53,088 nt of DNA from assembly GCA_001584585.1 (NCBI GenBank), contig LSYV01000015.1, positions 14,132-67,219 on the forward strand, written 5' to 3'. The position numbers were made by a program, and so were the translations under genes. This document shows, piece by piece, positions 1 through 11,848 of the stretch. The notes under the pieces were generated by a model. It did no database searches. It saw only the letters and a program-made list of their open reading frames with translations, and was not told the origin of the DNA. The stretch's first letter is position 1. Each line of letters opens with the position of its first letter. Origin of the DNA: Gonium pectorale (lineage: Eukaryota; Chlorophyta; Chlorophyceae; Chlamydomonadales; Volvocaceae).

Positions 1-379
1 ACGCACTCTGTGCTACGCTCTGTCAAAGAACCTGAGTTATGCAAAAGCCCACACGTGCCTCCTACGTATCAGGCCCCCGGCGACTGGGCACGCAGCAAGG
101 GACCCTCACTCCATAGGGATCTAGCATGGTGGTCGAGATTGCGCTACGCCCGCACTACCCTTGCAGTGTTTCAAGACGGACGCGTGTCCGTGGTGATATT
201 ACATGCAGCCCCCAGTGCTGGGAGCGAGCATGGAGGGGCCCGTGGCTTAAAGCACCGCCAGCATAGCGACGGTAGCTGATGAGGCCAAGGGAAGCTACCC
301 GAAAAAGGAAACAGAAACAGGGAAGGCAACCTTGAGGGCCAATCTATTGTGTGGCAGGGCCAGCGTACTAATACGTAAT

Positions 380-400
380 ACGTACGGTACGTACGGTACG
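380..400. repeat. Short tandem repeat, unit TACGTACGG
   Basis: The nine-base unit TACGTACGG occurs twice in direct succession, followed by a partial third copy. The tract is rich in the self-complementary step GTAC. A related but unduplicated motif, CGTACGGTACG, occurs near 15267. Confidence 0.75.
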
Positions 401-608
401 CAGTACGCGTACTGTGCAACCCTGACGGCCATACACACCCGGGGGTTTGATGTTTCCAGTAGGGCGCCGAGTACAGGGTACGGCGGGCGAGGCTGGACAC
501 GCTTCATATGAACCAGTGCTGCGTGCGGGAGGGTTTTGGACGGCTCACGAAAGTCAGGGCTACGGTCCCGCGATCCACTTGCCAATCGCCGGTGGCATTA
601 AGTGCCAA

Positions 609-668
609 CCCGCCCGCCCTATTTGTAGACGTCGTGCCCTCGGGTGTGTACGACAGTAGAGGTGTGGT
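609..668 (+). repeat. Dispersed repeat family, copy R5 (degenerate)
   Basis: This copy starts CCCGCCCGCCCTATT like the copy at 50384 and continues through diverged versions of the core (GACGTCGTGCCCTCGGG) and right block (TGTGTACGACAGTAGAGG). It is the most diverged of the five copies and keeps the spacing between blocks. Confidence 0.6.
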
Positions 669-1858
669 TCCAACATGAAAGCGTCTCATTTTCCACAAGC
701 TGCCGGCCTGCCGCACCCGGTTTACGCCTACCGGTAGTAACCACGGGTCACTGACGTACAGATTTTAGTGTCGATAACAGCGCCCTGCAGGGCCTGACCC
801 GTACCGATACTCTGGAGTTAGCTCCAGCGGGAGAGGCGGGTGTGTGAAGGGGTATGCCCACATCGCTCAGGTGGCGTTGCCAGAAAGCACACGTGCAATT
901 GCCTTCGTATTCCGCATGGGCTAGTCGGTGCAGTGAAGACCTTGGGTTTTGCTGGAGTGTGGGGCGCGTCCGACGCCTTCTGCTGATCACGTCTAGTTTG
1001 CGCCGCCGTCAGCGGTTCCAAGGGCGTGGCCGCCATTGCCCGTGACGCACACGCCCCCCCTGTAGGGACGGCATCCTGCCGTTGCTCAAGAGCTTCGACG
1101 CGATGGTGAGGTCGATGGGCCCCGCAAATAGGGTGGCCGAGACCCCTCAATACGTGATAGAGGCCTGCATGTTACGGCGGCCGTACACGGGCCAGTTGCA
1201 CTGATGACGAATTCACACATGCACAAGTGCCTCTTGCATCGACGGTCGTGCGAATTACAGTAGTTGGTGTACCGCCTTTAGGCGTCCCACCCCAGATGTG
1301 GATTAACGTGGCTTGAAAGCGCCGGGATTCTGCCATCCCACCTGACTGCGCCCCGGGCCCCGGCCCCAAAACCTCAGGCCTGGGAGCCAACGTGCACAAC
1401 ATGTACTGGTAACATGTTCGGATGCCTGCCCAAGTCAAAAACGGTGTTGAAGTCCTCTCACGATGCACGCAAATAATGTCCGTTAACCAGTAGCGTGAAG
1501 CAAATGCAAAGCGCAGGCGCCTTCTGCAAATAGAATCATATCTGTGTTGTACCAAGAAGGCCAAAACTCTCAAAGCAATTAAAGCGTGCGTTGTGCAGCC
1601 CCTCAGAAGCGCCACAGGCAGGGACGCCGCACGGCTGTGACTTCGCAGCCACTCCCTTGTCCACAACCAATTCGAGCAGATACACATAACACAGTGCTTA
1701 AACGAAGCCTCCGCCAGGAGATGTTACCCAGAGCATAGCCTCCCACCAGCTGACTTCGCAGTCCAGTTTGCTGCAGCCCCCTCCACCCCCAACCCCCTGG
1801 TCCAACAGTCCATGGTTCAGTTGTGATCACGTATGCGTTGGTAACGCACCCCTCACTC

Positions 1859-1863
1859 TTACA
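1859..1863 (-). promoter_or_regulatory. Candidate poly(A) signal TGTAA for N-acetylglutamate synthase
   Basis: TTACA on the plus strand reads TGTAA on the minus strand, about 165 nt after the stop codon at 2028. TGTAA is the usual chlamydomonad poly(A) signal. A second TGTAA lies only about 14 nt after the stop, which is probably too close. Confidence 0.4.
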
Positions 1864-2027
1864 GCATATAGACAACCACTTGCGCTCGCTGCTGCCGGAG
1901 CAGAGGCCAGACCATGCCCAGCCTGCCCCCTCTGCACACTCTGCCCCGTCTACCCGCCAAGCCCCGTCCGCCCGCATAGCCGCATCCATCCGCCATCCCT
2001 CATGTCCCATTACAATGGCTAGCGCCT

Positions 2028-5000
2028 TCAGAAGCCAATGCGCTTGCCGGGCTCCTGGAGGTCGTGGTCGGGCGCCTCGAGGTCCTTCACGTACAGCTGA
2101 CTATTGCGCGCAGGGTTGATGCGTTCCCGCCGCGACAGCGGCAGCAGGCTACTGGCGTAGGCGGCACCTTGCCAGCGGAAGTCCCGCTGCTCAAACCAAT
2201 CGGCGGTGCGGGTGGTGAGCAGCACCAGCCGCTCGATGCCCCGCCGCCGCGCCTCCTGCTCCACATAGTCCAGCAGCGAGTCGCCGCGGCCGCTGCCCCT
2301 GTGTGCGCCACCGAAAACATGGTTGGGAAGTAAAGCGCGCACGGGTTAGGTGGAGAGGCACATGCCATTGACCCGCTAGTAGCGGCGCAGCGACAGAACG
2401 TGCGAGGGGCATGCAGGGCAGGAGACTGACGCCCCCTGGCTCACCTTGCCTTGCTTCATGCAGTCCCACATGAGACGTGACCAAGGCGTTGACTCTCTGC
2501 CCCCCGCCTCTTACACTCTTGCCCGCTTCACCTGTAGATGGGGTCGACGCAGAACGCGCCGACCTCCGCGCAGGTGATGCCGTCGGGCGTCTGCCCAAGG
2601 TCCAGCAGCAGCGCGGCACCCAGGATGCGGTTGTCGCGCTCAATCACCTGCACGCAAGGCGCAGCGGGGAAGAATGCGGCAAACAGGCCGGTCAGACAGC
2701 GATTACTAGGCAAAAAACATGCTGGTTTATGCGGCAGGTGCGTCAATAAGACAATGACAGCAACGGTCAACAATGTCCAGGTGACCTGCCACGCCCCCGG
2801 CTCCCGGACGCTCCCGAGTCCTGCAAGCCCTTACCGTAAAGCTGGGCAGCAAGTCGGACAGCTCATCCCGCGAGCGCTTCACCAGGATGCCCGCCTTCTC
2901 CAGCGGCTCAAACAGCGCCGCTAGCCCGTCCAGATCGGCTGGTTGCGCCCTGCGGATTCCTGCAAAAAAAGCGCGCAGCGGTGGGGACAGCGAATGGCGG
3001 CCGATAACCGTCAGAAACCTGTTTCGCGCGGCCTGCTCTTTGATGCGCGACGGCAATGAGAAGGGTACAATCTCGAAAGCCCGGCTGGCTTCGCATGTTG
3101 TTGCGCGTTTGGTGTTGTTGCGCCCGTTCTTCCATGTATCAGCACATCTTTGTGTCACCAACCTGCACCCCGCCCCCTTCCCGCCCCAGGACCTACCCTC
3201 GTAGAAGTCCGCCGAGATCATGGTGCCCACCCCGTCCCGCGAGTAGAGCTCCAGCAGGAGGCCGCCGTCGATGCGCGCGTCCAACAGATGGGCTCGCCTC
3301 ACACCTGTAATGGTTGTTTAGCCATGGGTCAGCATCAGGATCGCAGCTGCTATGCGCACATGGTTTAATGCGCACCAAATGCCCAGGCCTGGGCAGGAGC
3401 TGACAGCTGAGGGGCAAAAGCACAGAGATTTAGGGATGCAAACGGCGTGCTCGAAGCACCAAACAAAACGTAACAGCAAACAAACAGGCACGAGCAAGCA
3501 ATAACCTTATACGGCAGCCCATGTGACCCACAAGAAGTCCGCTGAGGAGGCCGTCTGCGCTGAAAGCAGCGGCTGGGCCAGGCTGACCTCCAGATAGTAG
3601 AACCAGCAGGGTGTGTGCCGCAGTGCCCACCGGCCTTCCCGGCATTAAACATCCGCAGACACACCTTTGCCCCGCGCACTAGATGGCTACTCTCCCGTTC
3701 CTGCCCCCATGCCAGCGTCCGCGGCCTTCCTGCAGCTGCGTCCGCATAACCCTGCCCTGCCCGGGAGCCCCTCGCGTCCCTCACCCTTGCAGCAAGCCAC
3801 CACGCAGGTGGACACCGCAGTGGGGAAGCCCTGCGCCGACCATATGTCCAGGTCCACCACCAGCTCCTCGCGCTTCATGGCCTGGTAGGCGCGCAGCTGC
3901 GTGGGCGACAGGCTGGTGGCGGCGCCGTAGGCGCTCACCGGCTCCGGCGGCCGAGTGTCCATGGAGGCGCGCAGGGCGTCCATCTGCTGCGCCGATATGG
4001 AGTTCTGTCATGTGAGAGTAAGGGCAGGGAGCGGCGACAAGGGGTGAAACGGGTTAAGGGGCTCGGGGAAGCGCGGCTTGACGTAGACGTCGGGCACCGC
4101 TGCTAAGGTAAAAGACCGCCTGCGAGGCACCGTTGAGATTCGCACTAGAAGGTCCTTGAGGGCGGGCCACGACACGCAAAGAGTCTGCCTTGCCTGTTGT
4201 GCAAGACATTACGGGGGTGTAACATATAGGTACATATTCTCATGCCCAGCCCAGTTGTGATAAGTCAGCTCCGAGACCGACCAGTCGCCGCGCACGACTC
4301 TGCCGACCTGCAGCTTCTCCATGAGCATGTTCTGCGCCTCCGAGAGCGGCAGCCACTGGGGCAGATTGAGCGCGGCCACCTCGTCTAAATGCAAGAAGAA
4401 CAGCTTGTCCGCACCGAGCTGCGGTAAGGGCGTATTGGCACAAAGGAAGGGCCTGGCGTCTGACACACAGGGGCAGGCACTTGCCGGTGTCCATGCCCGG
4501 GGTACACTGTCTGGTAACCCCGGACGCAACCCTGGGATGTTACACCCCTGTAATCTAGAACAGGGTACCGAAAAATGGCTTCACAATGCAGCTGGGTACG
4601 CAAGCTGACAGCATGCAGACACAGCGGGCATGGGCCGTCGGCAGCATGTGATTCCGTAACATGATCCTGTGCAAACAAAGGTCGAAGTAGCTGTCCGTTG
4701 CTGCGCCCGCCGGGATCAATGGAATGTTCGCTCTAGAAACAGTGCACCGCCAGATCGCGCACCTCCGCTGCTGCATGCAACCCCACATCGTAGGTGTTGC
4801 AGTTCAGCACCTCGCCAGCAGCGGTGAAGCCTGTTCGCGGGCAGTATGACGAACACCAGTGACAAGAGACGGAGCACGCATTAGACCAACCCCGTACTAC
4901 CCGCAGGCCTTGATGTGTTCACCGTGGACTTAATCCTCGCACGAACTCGCGGACTATGACAGGAGTGCGCCCCTACAGCCTGGCCTCGCAGCCAATGGCG

Positions 5001-6719
5001 CCGCGGCGCGGACCGATCTCGGTCAGCCGGGTCAAGGCTGGTCGTCGGCCATTAAGGACGCGCACGGCTGAGCAGCACCTGCGCTACATCCGTATTCTGC
5101 TAAGGGCAGCACCACCTGCTGGACGTCGATGGCCTGCACCACCGCGACAAGACACCGCATGCTATTCACCAGGTCCCCTTCGCTCTTCTCTGGGGCCAAG
5201 CTGATGGACATATGATGCATTATATTCGTCCATCCAGGGCGCGGGCTAGGGACATCCCTACCAACACAGTCCCGCACTTGGGAGCCGCATGGGGCGGCAC
5301 TGTATGGCCGCATTCCGTCCATGGCAGCCAACCTGTGAAGGCTAGTGAGGCTGGGCGCCTGCATGAAATAATCATCCGCGCCCTCCACCCACCGATGTTG
5401 GACAGGAGCACGATGTTCCCCGAGTCGAGCTGCCTCCGAATGTCGTCTTTCAGCACGAATCGGACCTTCATGAGTGCGAACGGCAGCAGGGACAGGGACC
5501 GCGTAAAGCTCCCTGTTAGGTGGCAAAAGAGCTGGAAGCTGGAGCACCCCATGTCAACAACGAGCCGGCCCTCCAGGAACCTGCCACTGCCACGCCTGCC
5601 TAAGGCGTCAGCAAATGTGTCGGTCAGCACCTACCCGTCATAACGCACAACCGTCTACCGCCGCTCCGCTCCGCTCCTCCTGGCGGTAGGTCGGCACGTA
5701 GGTGCCCCTTTCCATCCCATCCTACCGCTGCTCCGTACCTCTCCGGTCAGCCCAAAGTCTACTCCGTCCAGCACTCCACGGCGCTTAGCGGTGATGTAGT
5801 TCCCCGAGATGACCCGAAGCGCCGGCTCGAAGTGCATCTCGCGGTCGCCTTTCGTGTGACGGCGGAACATTGGAATGGCCGGGCCCTGCAGCAGAGGCAT
5901 AAGTTGGTAAGCGTCTATGGATGCTCGGGACCACATTCGCCGCACAGGACATGCAAAGAGGTATGAGTAGCCCCGATTGAAGGTAAAGTACGACGCCCCA
6001 CGCGACGGACCTTGCTGAGAAACTGCTCGCATGTTGTCCTGATCTGACCCGCCGCCTCAATCGCAATCCGCATGGCCTCTCGGGAGGTAATCCGATAGCC
6101 ACCTACGTACTGGGGCACCGAGCCCCGCTCCGTCAGCATGTCGTCAATCTGCTGCTGCGCCCCGACGACCAAGATGACCTGGACACCCAGACCTAGGGGG
6201 TTGTCGCAGCAGTGTGTCAGGCTTCAAGGGGTCAACGTGCTGCGAGCGTGCAGTTCAAAACCCTACCGTGCAGCAGCGCGATGTCCGCCATAATGCTCTG
6301 CAGCAGGCTGCGGTTAGCCGACACCTGCACCGCGTGGCAGGGGGCTTAAGGGAGGCTGCTCGTTGGGCCAGCCTGCATCGAACGCGACTCCTCACGTTTC
6401 CAGGGACGACGATCACGAAGGTCTTGCCACGATGCCCCTCCACGTAAGGCGAGGCCTGCCGAAAGAACTGCACAAACTTCGCAAAGTCCTGCTTGGACAG
6501 CCCGGAGCTGGTCCCAGCTGAGCCGTTCCCGTTGCTTGAACCGCCATTGGCCTCGGAAACAGTCGCTGGAGCACCGGGCCGGGAATCGACGAAAATTGAG
6601 GGTGCATCTCTGGGGATCGTCCCCTTCACAGGTGGAAGCGGCCTAACGCTCCCATATCGCGAAAGCCAGCAGCTACGTTGTGCCCGATAGGTGCGGCTTT
6701 GCAGGCCCCCAAACATCAA
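2028..6719 (-). CDS. NAGS: N-acetylglutamate synthase (amino-acid N-acetyltransferase), plastid type
   Basis: Catalyses acetyl-CoA + L-glutamate to N-acetylglutamate, the first step of arginine synthesis, in plants in the plastid. Exons (minus): 6719-6396, 6324-6267, 6192-6011, 5885-5739, 5465-5393, 4830-4748, 4418-4308, 4004-3785, 3304-3197, 2959-2835, 2647-2532, 2298-2028. All phases join, giving 605 aa; plant enzymes are about 609. The N-terminus (MMFGGLQSRTYRAQRSCW) is basic like a transit peptide. The amino-acid-kinase-like domain shows AKRRGVLDGVDFG, RRQLDSGNIVLLSNIG, GEVLNCNTYDV and LGADKL. The hinge reads VRRAHLLDARIDGGLLLEL. The C-terminal GNAT domain has the acetyl-CoA loop RGSGRGD, then LLTTRTADWF and RRERIN. 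The exon ending at 4308 uses donor GTCGGC, chosen because the phase joins and the sequence then aligns. Start chosen at the first ATG in frame with the transit-like region. Identification is firm; two or three exon edges could shift slightly. Confidence 0.93.
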
Positions 6720-8581
6720 GTGTGAAAGGTCACGATAGCAGACAGCAGAATGCTAGGGGTGTATTGCGGCCGGGCCTGGACCTGCGACAAGGGCTTTCTG
6801 AGATAGTGGCTTTCCGCACGGATTGCGGCCCCTTGTGCGTCCGGCTGATAACAAGCTTGAAAGAATGCAGCCCGGGCCCGGCAATAGCCAAAGAGCCCTG
6901 CGTGCAGTACAGCACTCCCAGTCATTCTTGGGCTCTTGTCTCGACGTCTTGTTCGAAATATTATGGTACTCACATGATTAGATTCGGAACGCTGCAAAAT
7001 ACGGTGTCACAGAAAAGCCGCCGGCTCGAATCACTCGAGCCGCTAGCACATACGGGCTTTGGAGATGAATGAGACCACCTAGAGGTCCACAGTGGTTCGA
7101 CTGCTGTACCCCGGGAGCGCCTCGGAGCGAGGGCCCCATGGGTCAGCTGGGTCAGCTTCGGGCTGCGTACGATCCACAAGCAACGCAACCCCATTCCTGG
7201 GCATCCGTCTCACCGCAAAACTTGTATCGCTCATGATCACGTTTACAATCACAGCTATCGTCTATCCAAACCAGCTCTCGCGTGTAAGGTGTTGCGGTAC
7301 GTTCGCCTGCCGCAGAATCCTTCCTTGCAAACTTCCGGTATCCAACAGTTCGCGCATATGCTGACAAGCTCTCGCATAACATACATCGAAGACCGCCACC
7401 TGTCAAGAGTCGTCCTTGCAATAACGCCTACGGGAAGGGCCGTCCCAACGATTACGTCAATCCTCACCAGGTCAATCCTTAAAGCCGAACCAAGACTGAT
7501 GTGAACGTTCAGTAACATCGAAAACCAAACTGCTGAGCATCCACTTCAGCACAGTTCACAGCAGGGTGGTATCTTCCGCTACGGGTCTCCCTCGGCCTGA
7601 CGAAGCAGCACAGCAGACCCCTAGAATCGGTCAGTCGAATCCGACGTCTGGGCAACCGAAAGCCCACCCAACGAAGCAAAATTTTCGGTAATTCTGCCGA
7701 AAGGGCCCCCACGCCATCATTTAAGCCGCCCAGAAGGTCCTGCTTTTTGTCCAACGAAGGAAGATAACCAGGCTGGTTCACAGGGCCATTTGATGGGCAG
7801 TAAACACTCTTGTGTCCACTGCGTTGACGCAGGGGCACCCCGGGTCGCTATGGCCACGGCCCGAGCACACCGTGCGTATGCTTCCATACGTGACACTTTC
7901 CACATGTTGCAAGTTGACGCCACACAACGCTAAACGCCTACTGAGAAACGGCCGAATACGAGTGCAGCACGTAATTCATGACACAGTGGGGGTTGCCCTC
8001 TCGTCGCCTAGCGCCTGCTGTAAATCCACAAAACATGGCAGCGGAAGATGAGCATCGCCAGACATCCGTGAATTCGTCAACGAAGCGAAAGGTCAGGGCC
8101 CAAACAAGCGTGCCAGGAGGTCAGCGCACAGCGCCAGCCTCATCAGCTGGCCCCTCACGACGTCTCTCCAAATCGCTTCAAGAAGCCCTGGCCGAATGCG
8201 GCCTGCAGCGTCCGTGAAAGGGATCGATGTGTTAGCTTGCGCGGCATCCCGGATCGCGACATGCACTATCAAAGTCAGATCCCTAAGGATTGTGTAAGCT
8301 TCTGAGCTGTGACATGCCCGGTCCGCACAGACTCGCACCGAAGCAAGTACCCATCGGCCTACGCAAGCTTTCTTACGCGCACGGCGGGTCCTGGAATTCG
8401 CCATACAGGTCTTGCGTGTCCCTTATGTAGTGCATTGGACACGGCGAGCACGGGAGCATGGGAGGCTATTCCGCGCCCGCTGGCAGTTTTCCTTCCACGG
8501 TCACGCACAGGTGGCCGTGGCGGTATCGTGAGGACTTCGTTGAGAGTTTGGCTATCGGTGCAGCTTTCGAGTCTTCTCGTC
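6720..8581. other. No gene recognised; appears less GC-rich than its neighbours
   Basis: This stretch separates N-acetylglutamate synthase from the coiled-coil membrane protein gene. Several minus-strand frames (7255-7518, 7509-7838, 8093-8404) read like plausible protein without low-complexity bias. I recognise no domain, however, and they do not chain into a clear spliced gene. By eye its base composition is less GC-rich than the flanking exons. It may hold the promoter of N-acetylglutamate synthase just above 6719, a decayed insertion, or an unrecognised gene. Confidence 0.4.
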
Positions 8582-10461
8582 CTACGCATCAACACGATGA
8601 ACGCCTCTGCACCAAAAATTGAGTGTTACCCCGCTGCTCGTCCTAGCTGCAGCCTTCCCTCTCACCTCAATTGCTACCGACGCGAACCCAAACAAGATCA
8701 AGCTCTCCAGCGCGTACAGAGCTGCGGGCCCGATGACTGCCATTGACAGGGGCCCGGCGCCGTCAGCCGCCACCGACGCGGTGGCTTGCAGCACGTCCCC
8801 GGCGCCCGACGCGCGCACCAGCCCGAACGCGGCGATGACGCCCAGCCGCAGCTGCCTGTTGGAGGAGTCGCTGCGGACCGCGTACCTGCGGGCCCGGGAA
8901 CGAGTGCGGTGCGTGTCTCTGGAAAAGGCGGGAATGTTCCGATGCCTGCGGGACGGACATCCTGCACCGAGCCCCACTTAATGGATAGCGGCTGCCCCGA
9001 GAGAAAACAACGGATCAGTCGGAGGGAGGGCGGCTGGCTTGTGATTATCCGTGCACCGGCTGCATCTTCCCGCCGCCCTGCGTGGCCACGCCCCAACCGG
9101 CTGCACTCTGCCGCTCTGATACCTGTAGGTCACGCCGAACAGGAAGCACGCCGCCACGGCGGACAGTAGCGTCAGCGTCGACGACAGCGGCGTCGTGGAT
9201 TCACCGCTTGTGAGCGTCACCAGCGGCAGCTCCGCCAGCAGGCCGGCCACCGCGGCGACAGCGGCCGCCTTGACAGACTCGACCCGCTCCGGGCCCTGCG
9301 GGGCGAGCACATCGGGGCACGGCATAAGGTGGTGCGGTATTGGTTGGCAAGCCGACAGCCTAGGACACCAAGCCCACACAACACGCGCTGGCGCTTACGT
9401 CTGTAGCTGCGTCTGCCCATTGCTGCTGCTGCCTCCGCGCCGACTCAAACTCGAGCTCCGCTGCACGCAGCAGCCGCTCCGCCGCCTCCACCTCCGCGTC
9501 CGCCATCCGCTCGTTGGCCTTCTGGCGCTGTGGGCGCGCAAACAAGAGAGTCCGGGGCAGGTTAGTACGAGCAGCACGGTGGTACATCTCGAGCGGCAGT
9601 GGCAGTGTTCGAGGGCACCAGAGGCATCCAGGACCGCTGGTGGGCTCCGGGCCATGCCAGGCAGGCAGTCATCCCGTGACAATGCTTGGACTCATGGACA
9701 AACCAACAAGAGCCCGACTGCATGACAAAACCCATGGAGCGGTCATGAGTATGCGCCGGCTGGACCGGCAGCCAAGGCAAATGATGTGCAACACGGTGGC
9801 CAAGCGCAAGTGCGTGGGCCTCACCTCCGCCTGGGCAGCCTGCTCATCGCTCATGGCCGCCCCCCGTGACGCCTCCGCAAACATGCGGTCCAGCTCCTCA
9901 CTGGCGGCCTTGGCCTTCTCCAGACGGACCTGCCGAGATAGGCGGTTGGAGAGACGGTTAGGCAGTTGGAGAGACAGACAGTGCAAGGTGATGACGCTTC
10001 AGGGCAAGCTCGTTTATTTTGGCGGTGGACGTGTCGTGCACAAGCAGCTTTGGGACTACTGAGAAGCTTCTTGCATTGCAAAACTTGGTTGTGCGTAGCT
10101 TGGGAGGCCGCCACCCAGGCGCCCCAGCAGAAGGAGCGGCTCAGCTGCAGGAAATGACGGCTTCATCGAAGGCCCCTGCCTGCCGGGTACCCTGGGTACC
10201 CAACCCACCACCGCGTCCTGGTATCGCCGCAGGCTTTCACGAGCCTCCGGGTCGGTCTGTAGGACTTGCTTTGCAATCTGCGCAAGCCCCGCCTCAACGC
10301 TTTCTGTTGCCGCCTGCAACGAGAGCACACGCCAGGCATGATGAGCTGTGCCTCTTGCACTTCTCCCACACCGAACCAAAATCAATTACCTGCTCCGCCT
10401 CCTTCTCTGTCACGCTCGCCTGCACCATCCTGGAAGGCGCTCGCACGGGGCCTGCCGCCAT
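8582..10461 (-). CDS. Conserved coiled-coil and membrane protein, cyanobacterial/plastid family
   Basis: Exons (minus): 10461-10390, 10313-10209, 9929-9825, 9527-9399, 9295-9123, and 8885 to either 8666 (donor GTGAGA) or the read-through stop at 8582. Phases join throughout. The N-terminal half is Ala/Glu/Arg-rich and predicted coiled coil (EKAKAASEELDRMFAEA, EVEAAERLLRAAELEFESA). The C-terminal half has hydrophobic segments: AAVAAVAGLLAELPLVTL, LLSAVAACFLFGVTYRYAVR, then RLGVIAAFGLVRASGAGDVL and ALYALESLILFGFASVAIE. The FGVTYRYAVR...LKxG/LRLG...FxLVR pattern recurs in uncharacterised cyanobacterial and plant plastid membrane proteins, so a plastid-membrane location is inferred. Function is unknown. 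If the donor at 8666 is used, the last exon has not been found. The start Met at 10461 is the first in frame, but an earlier exon with a transit peptide is possible. Confidence 0.7.
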
Positions 10462-10813
10462 ACAGAGGATGCATTCCGGCCTTTCCCATCACCGGATGCT
10501 TTCAATTGAGTCCTACCATTGAGTAGGCATATACGTGGAGCGGTCCGCGGCGCGTGGATGCTCTGCAGCTTGCTGAGCTTCATTCTATTGCGAGCGTGTT
10601 ACAAGGGTGCAACTTTCGTCCTGTACAATTGTCACCGAAGCGCGATTTCTGTCAGGTTTAAGCAGCCGGCGACGGGCAGGGGGCTAATGGCAGCTCTCCT
10701 GCTTGCCTAACGTCTTCCAAAACTGGTCACGCCTACACAGGAGGACCGATCTCCCAATATTCCAGTGAGCACGAGCACAATCTCCCCCTAGGACAGCCAC
10801 GCATCATTCGGCT

Positions 10814-10838
10814 CCGCACATGTACGGGCCCCGATGTA
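10814..10838 (+). repeat. 25-nt exact repeat, copy 1 of 2
   Basis: The 25 bases beginning CCGCACATGTACGGG and ending CCCCGATGTA are identical to 16795-16819, same strand. Flanking sequences differ beyond the block. Confidence 0.85.
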
Positions 10839-11571
10839 TCTTGAGTACTGGCCTTTCCATTATCGCCCCCAAGGATTTTGGACAGGCCGCTCAAGAAGGA
10901 ATTGGGTGGTTGACAGTGACGCGCCCTTATCTGTCGCCTGTGAGTGGTTTCAAATAATAAATGCCGACTGCCACACGCCTCCCGGCTAGTGCGCAGGCCT
11001 CTGAGCCTGCACGCCTGCTTGTGCATGAATAGTGGACAATTCAGCAAAACGTATCAGGACTTCTGAATGCGCATACAGATTTCTTATACATCGCGCCAAG
11101 GACACACAGGATTTCTGGCCTCGTTCGCAGTTTTGACGTGACCGGACTTTCGTTGCGTACGGTTATGCTGGGGGCCAGAACTTGCTATACTTACAACCTA
11201 TATTACAACTCTACATGTCTATATAACGCTTAAGACGCCTAATCAGCAACCCAGCCACCGTTAGCACTCATGTATCAGCACCCGGCCATCACATGGTGAA
11301 CCCCTACCCGCCTCCCTCGCACCATCCCAATCGTAAGCTCGCCCATTCATCTGCAGTCAATAACATTAACCTCAGTGCCCCGTGGCACGTCTCGTAACCT
11401 GCGTGTCCTCCTCGCGCAGTCGCTCTATCCGACGCGGCCGCCCCGCACTGTCTGCTCCACACGTTGGACGTTCACGGCGTACATTCGCGTCCTCTCACGC
11501 ATACCGCTCAGCCATACTACTGTATCCTACTCAGTACATGTGAGCGTGCCACATGTGCCATGGCCACTGCC

Positions 11572-11576
11572 TTACA
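11572..11576 (-). promoter_or_regulatory. Candidate poly(A) signal TGTAA for the PPP phosphatase gene
   Basis: TTACA on the plus strand gives TGTAA on the coding strand, about 275 nt downstream of the stop codon at 11849-11851. The distance is normal for a green-algal 3' untranslated region. Confidence 0.4.
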
Positions 11577-11848
11577 GCTGTAGCAATTCCCGCCTCACAC
11601 GTCACACCTCACCGCCTCACACCTCTCATGCCTGTAGATGTGGATCCTGCTGGTTTTGTATTTGCTATTGATATCCGTATGTAGCAGACTGGCTTACCTC
11701 CCGCTTCCTCCTCTCCGGCGGCGGCGGCAGCAGTGGACGTGGAATGCCTTCAGGCGATTGCGTGTAATGGCAACGAAGTGAGTGGTATGAGGGGGAGGCC
11801 CAAACTGCATATGGAGGCCCTGTACGGTACTCCAGCTTCGCGCGATGT

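Larger units (their letters stand above)
1..2027. other. No gene recognised; intergenic with one repeat copy
   Basis: Open frames here are short or compositionally odd, and none shows a motif I recognise. The longest (1172-1687, minus) looks like chance. The stretch holds a 9-bp tandem repeat near 380-400, a degenerate copy of the dispersed repeat at 609-668, and the probable 3' untranslated region of N-acetylglutamate synthase at its right end. Confidence 0.5.
10462..11848. other. No gene recognised; intergenic
   Basis: Open frames are short and unrecognised. The stretch holds one copy of a 25-nt exact repeat (10814-10838) and a pyrimidine-rich, CTCAC-repeating tract near 11585-11635. It also contains the probable 3' untranslated region of the phosphatase gene to its right, with a TGTAA at 11572-11576. 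Confidence 0.5.

Noticed and set aside
1172..1687. 171-codon minus-strand frame
   Set aside because: No motif, no supporting splice context, and amino-acid composition unlike the other genes of the window.
4209..4307. Continuation of the NAGS exon beyond 4308 (VGRVVRGDWSVSELTYHNWA...)
   Set aside because: It runs to a stop and cannot join in phase to the next exon. Ending the exon at CAG before GTCGGC restores phase and family alignment.
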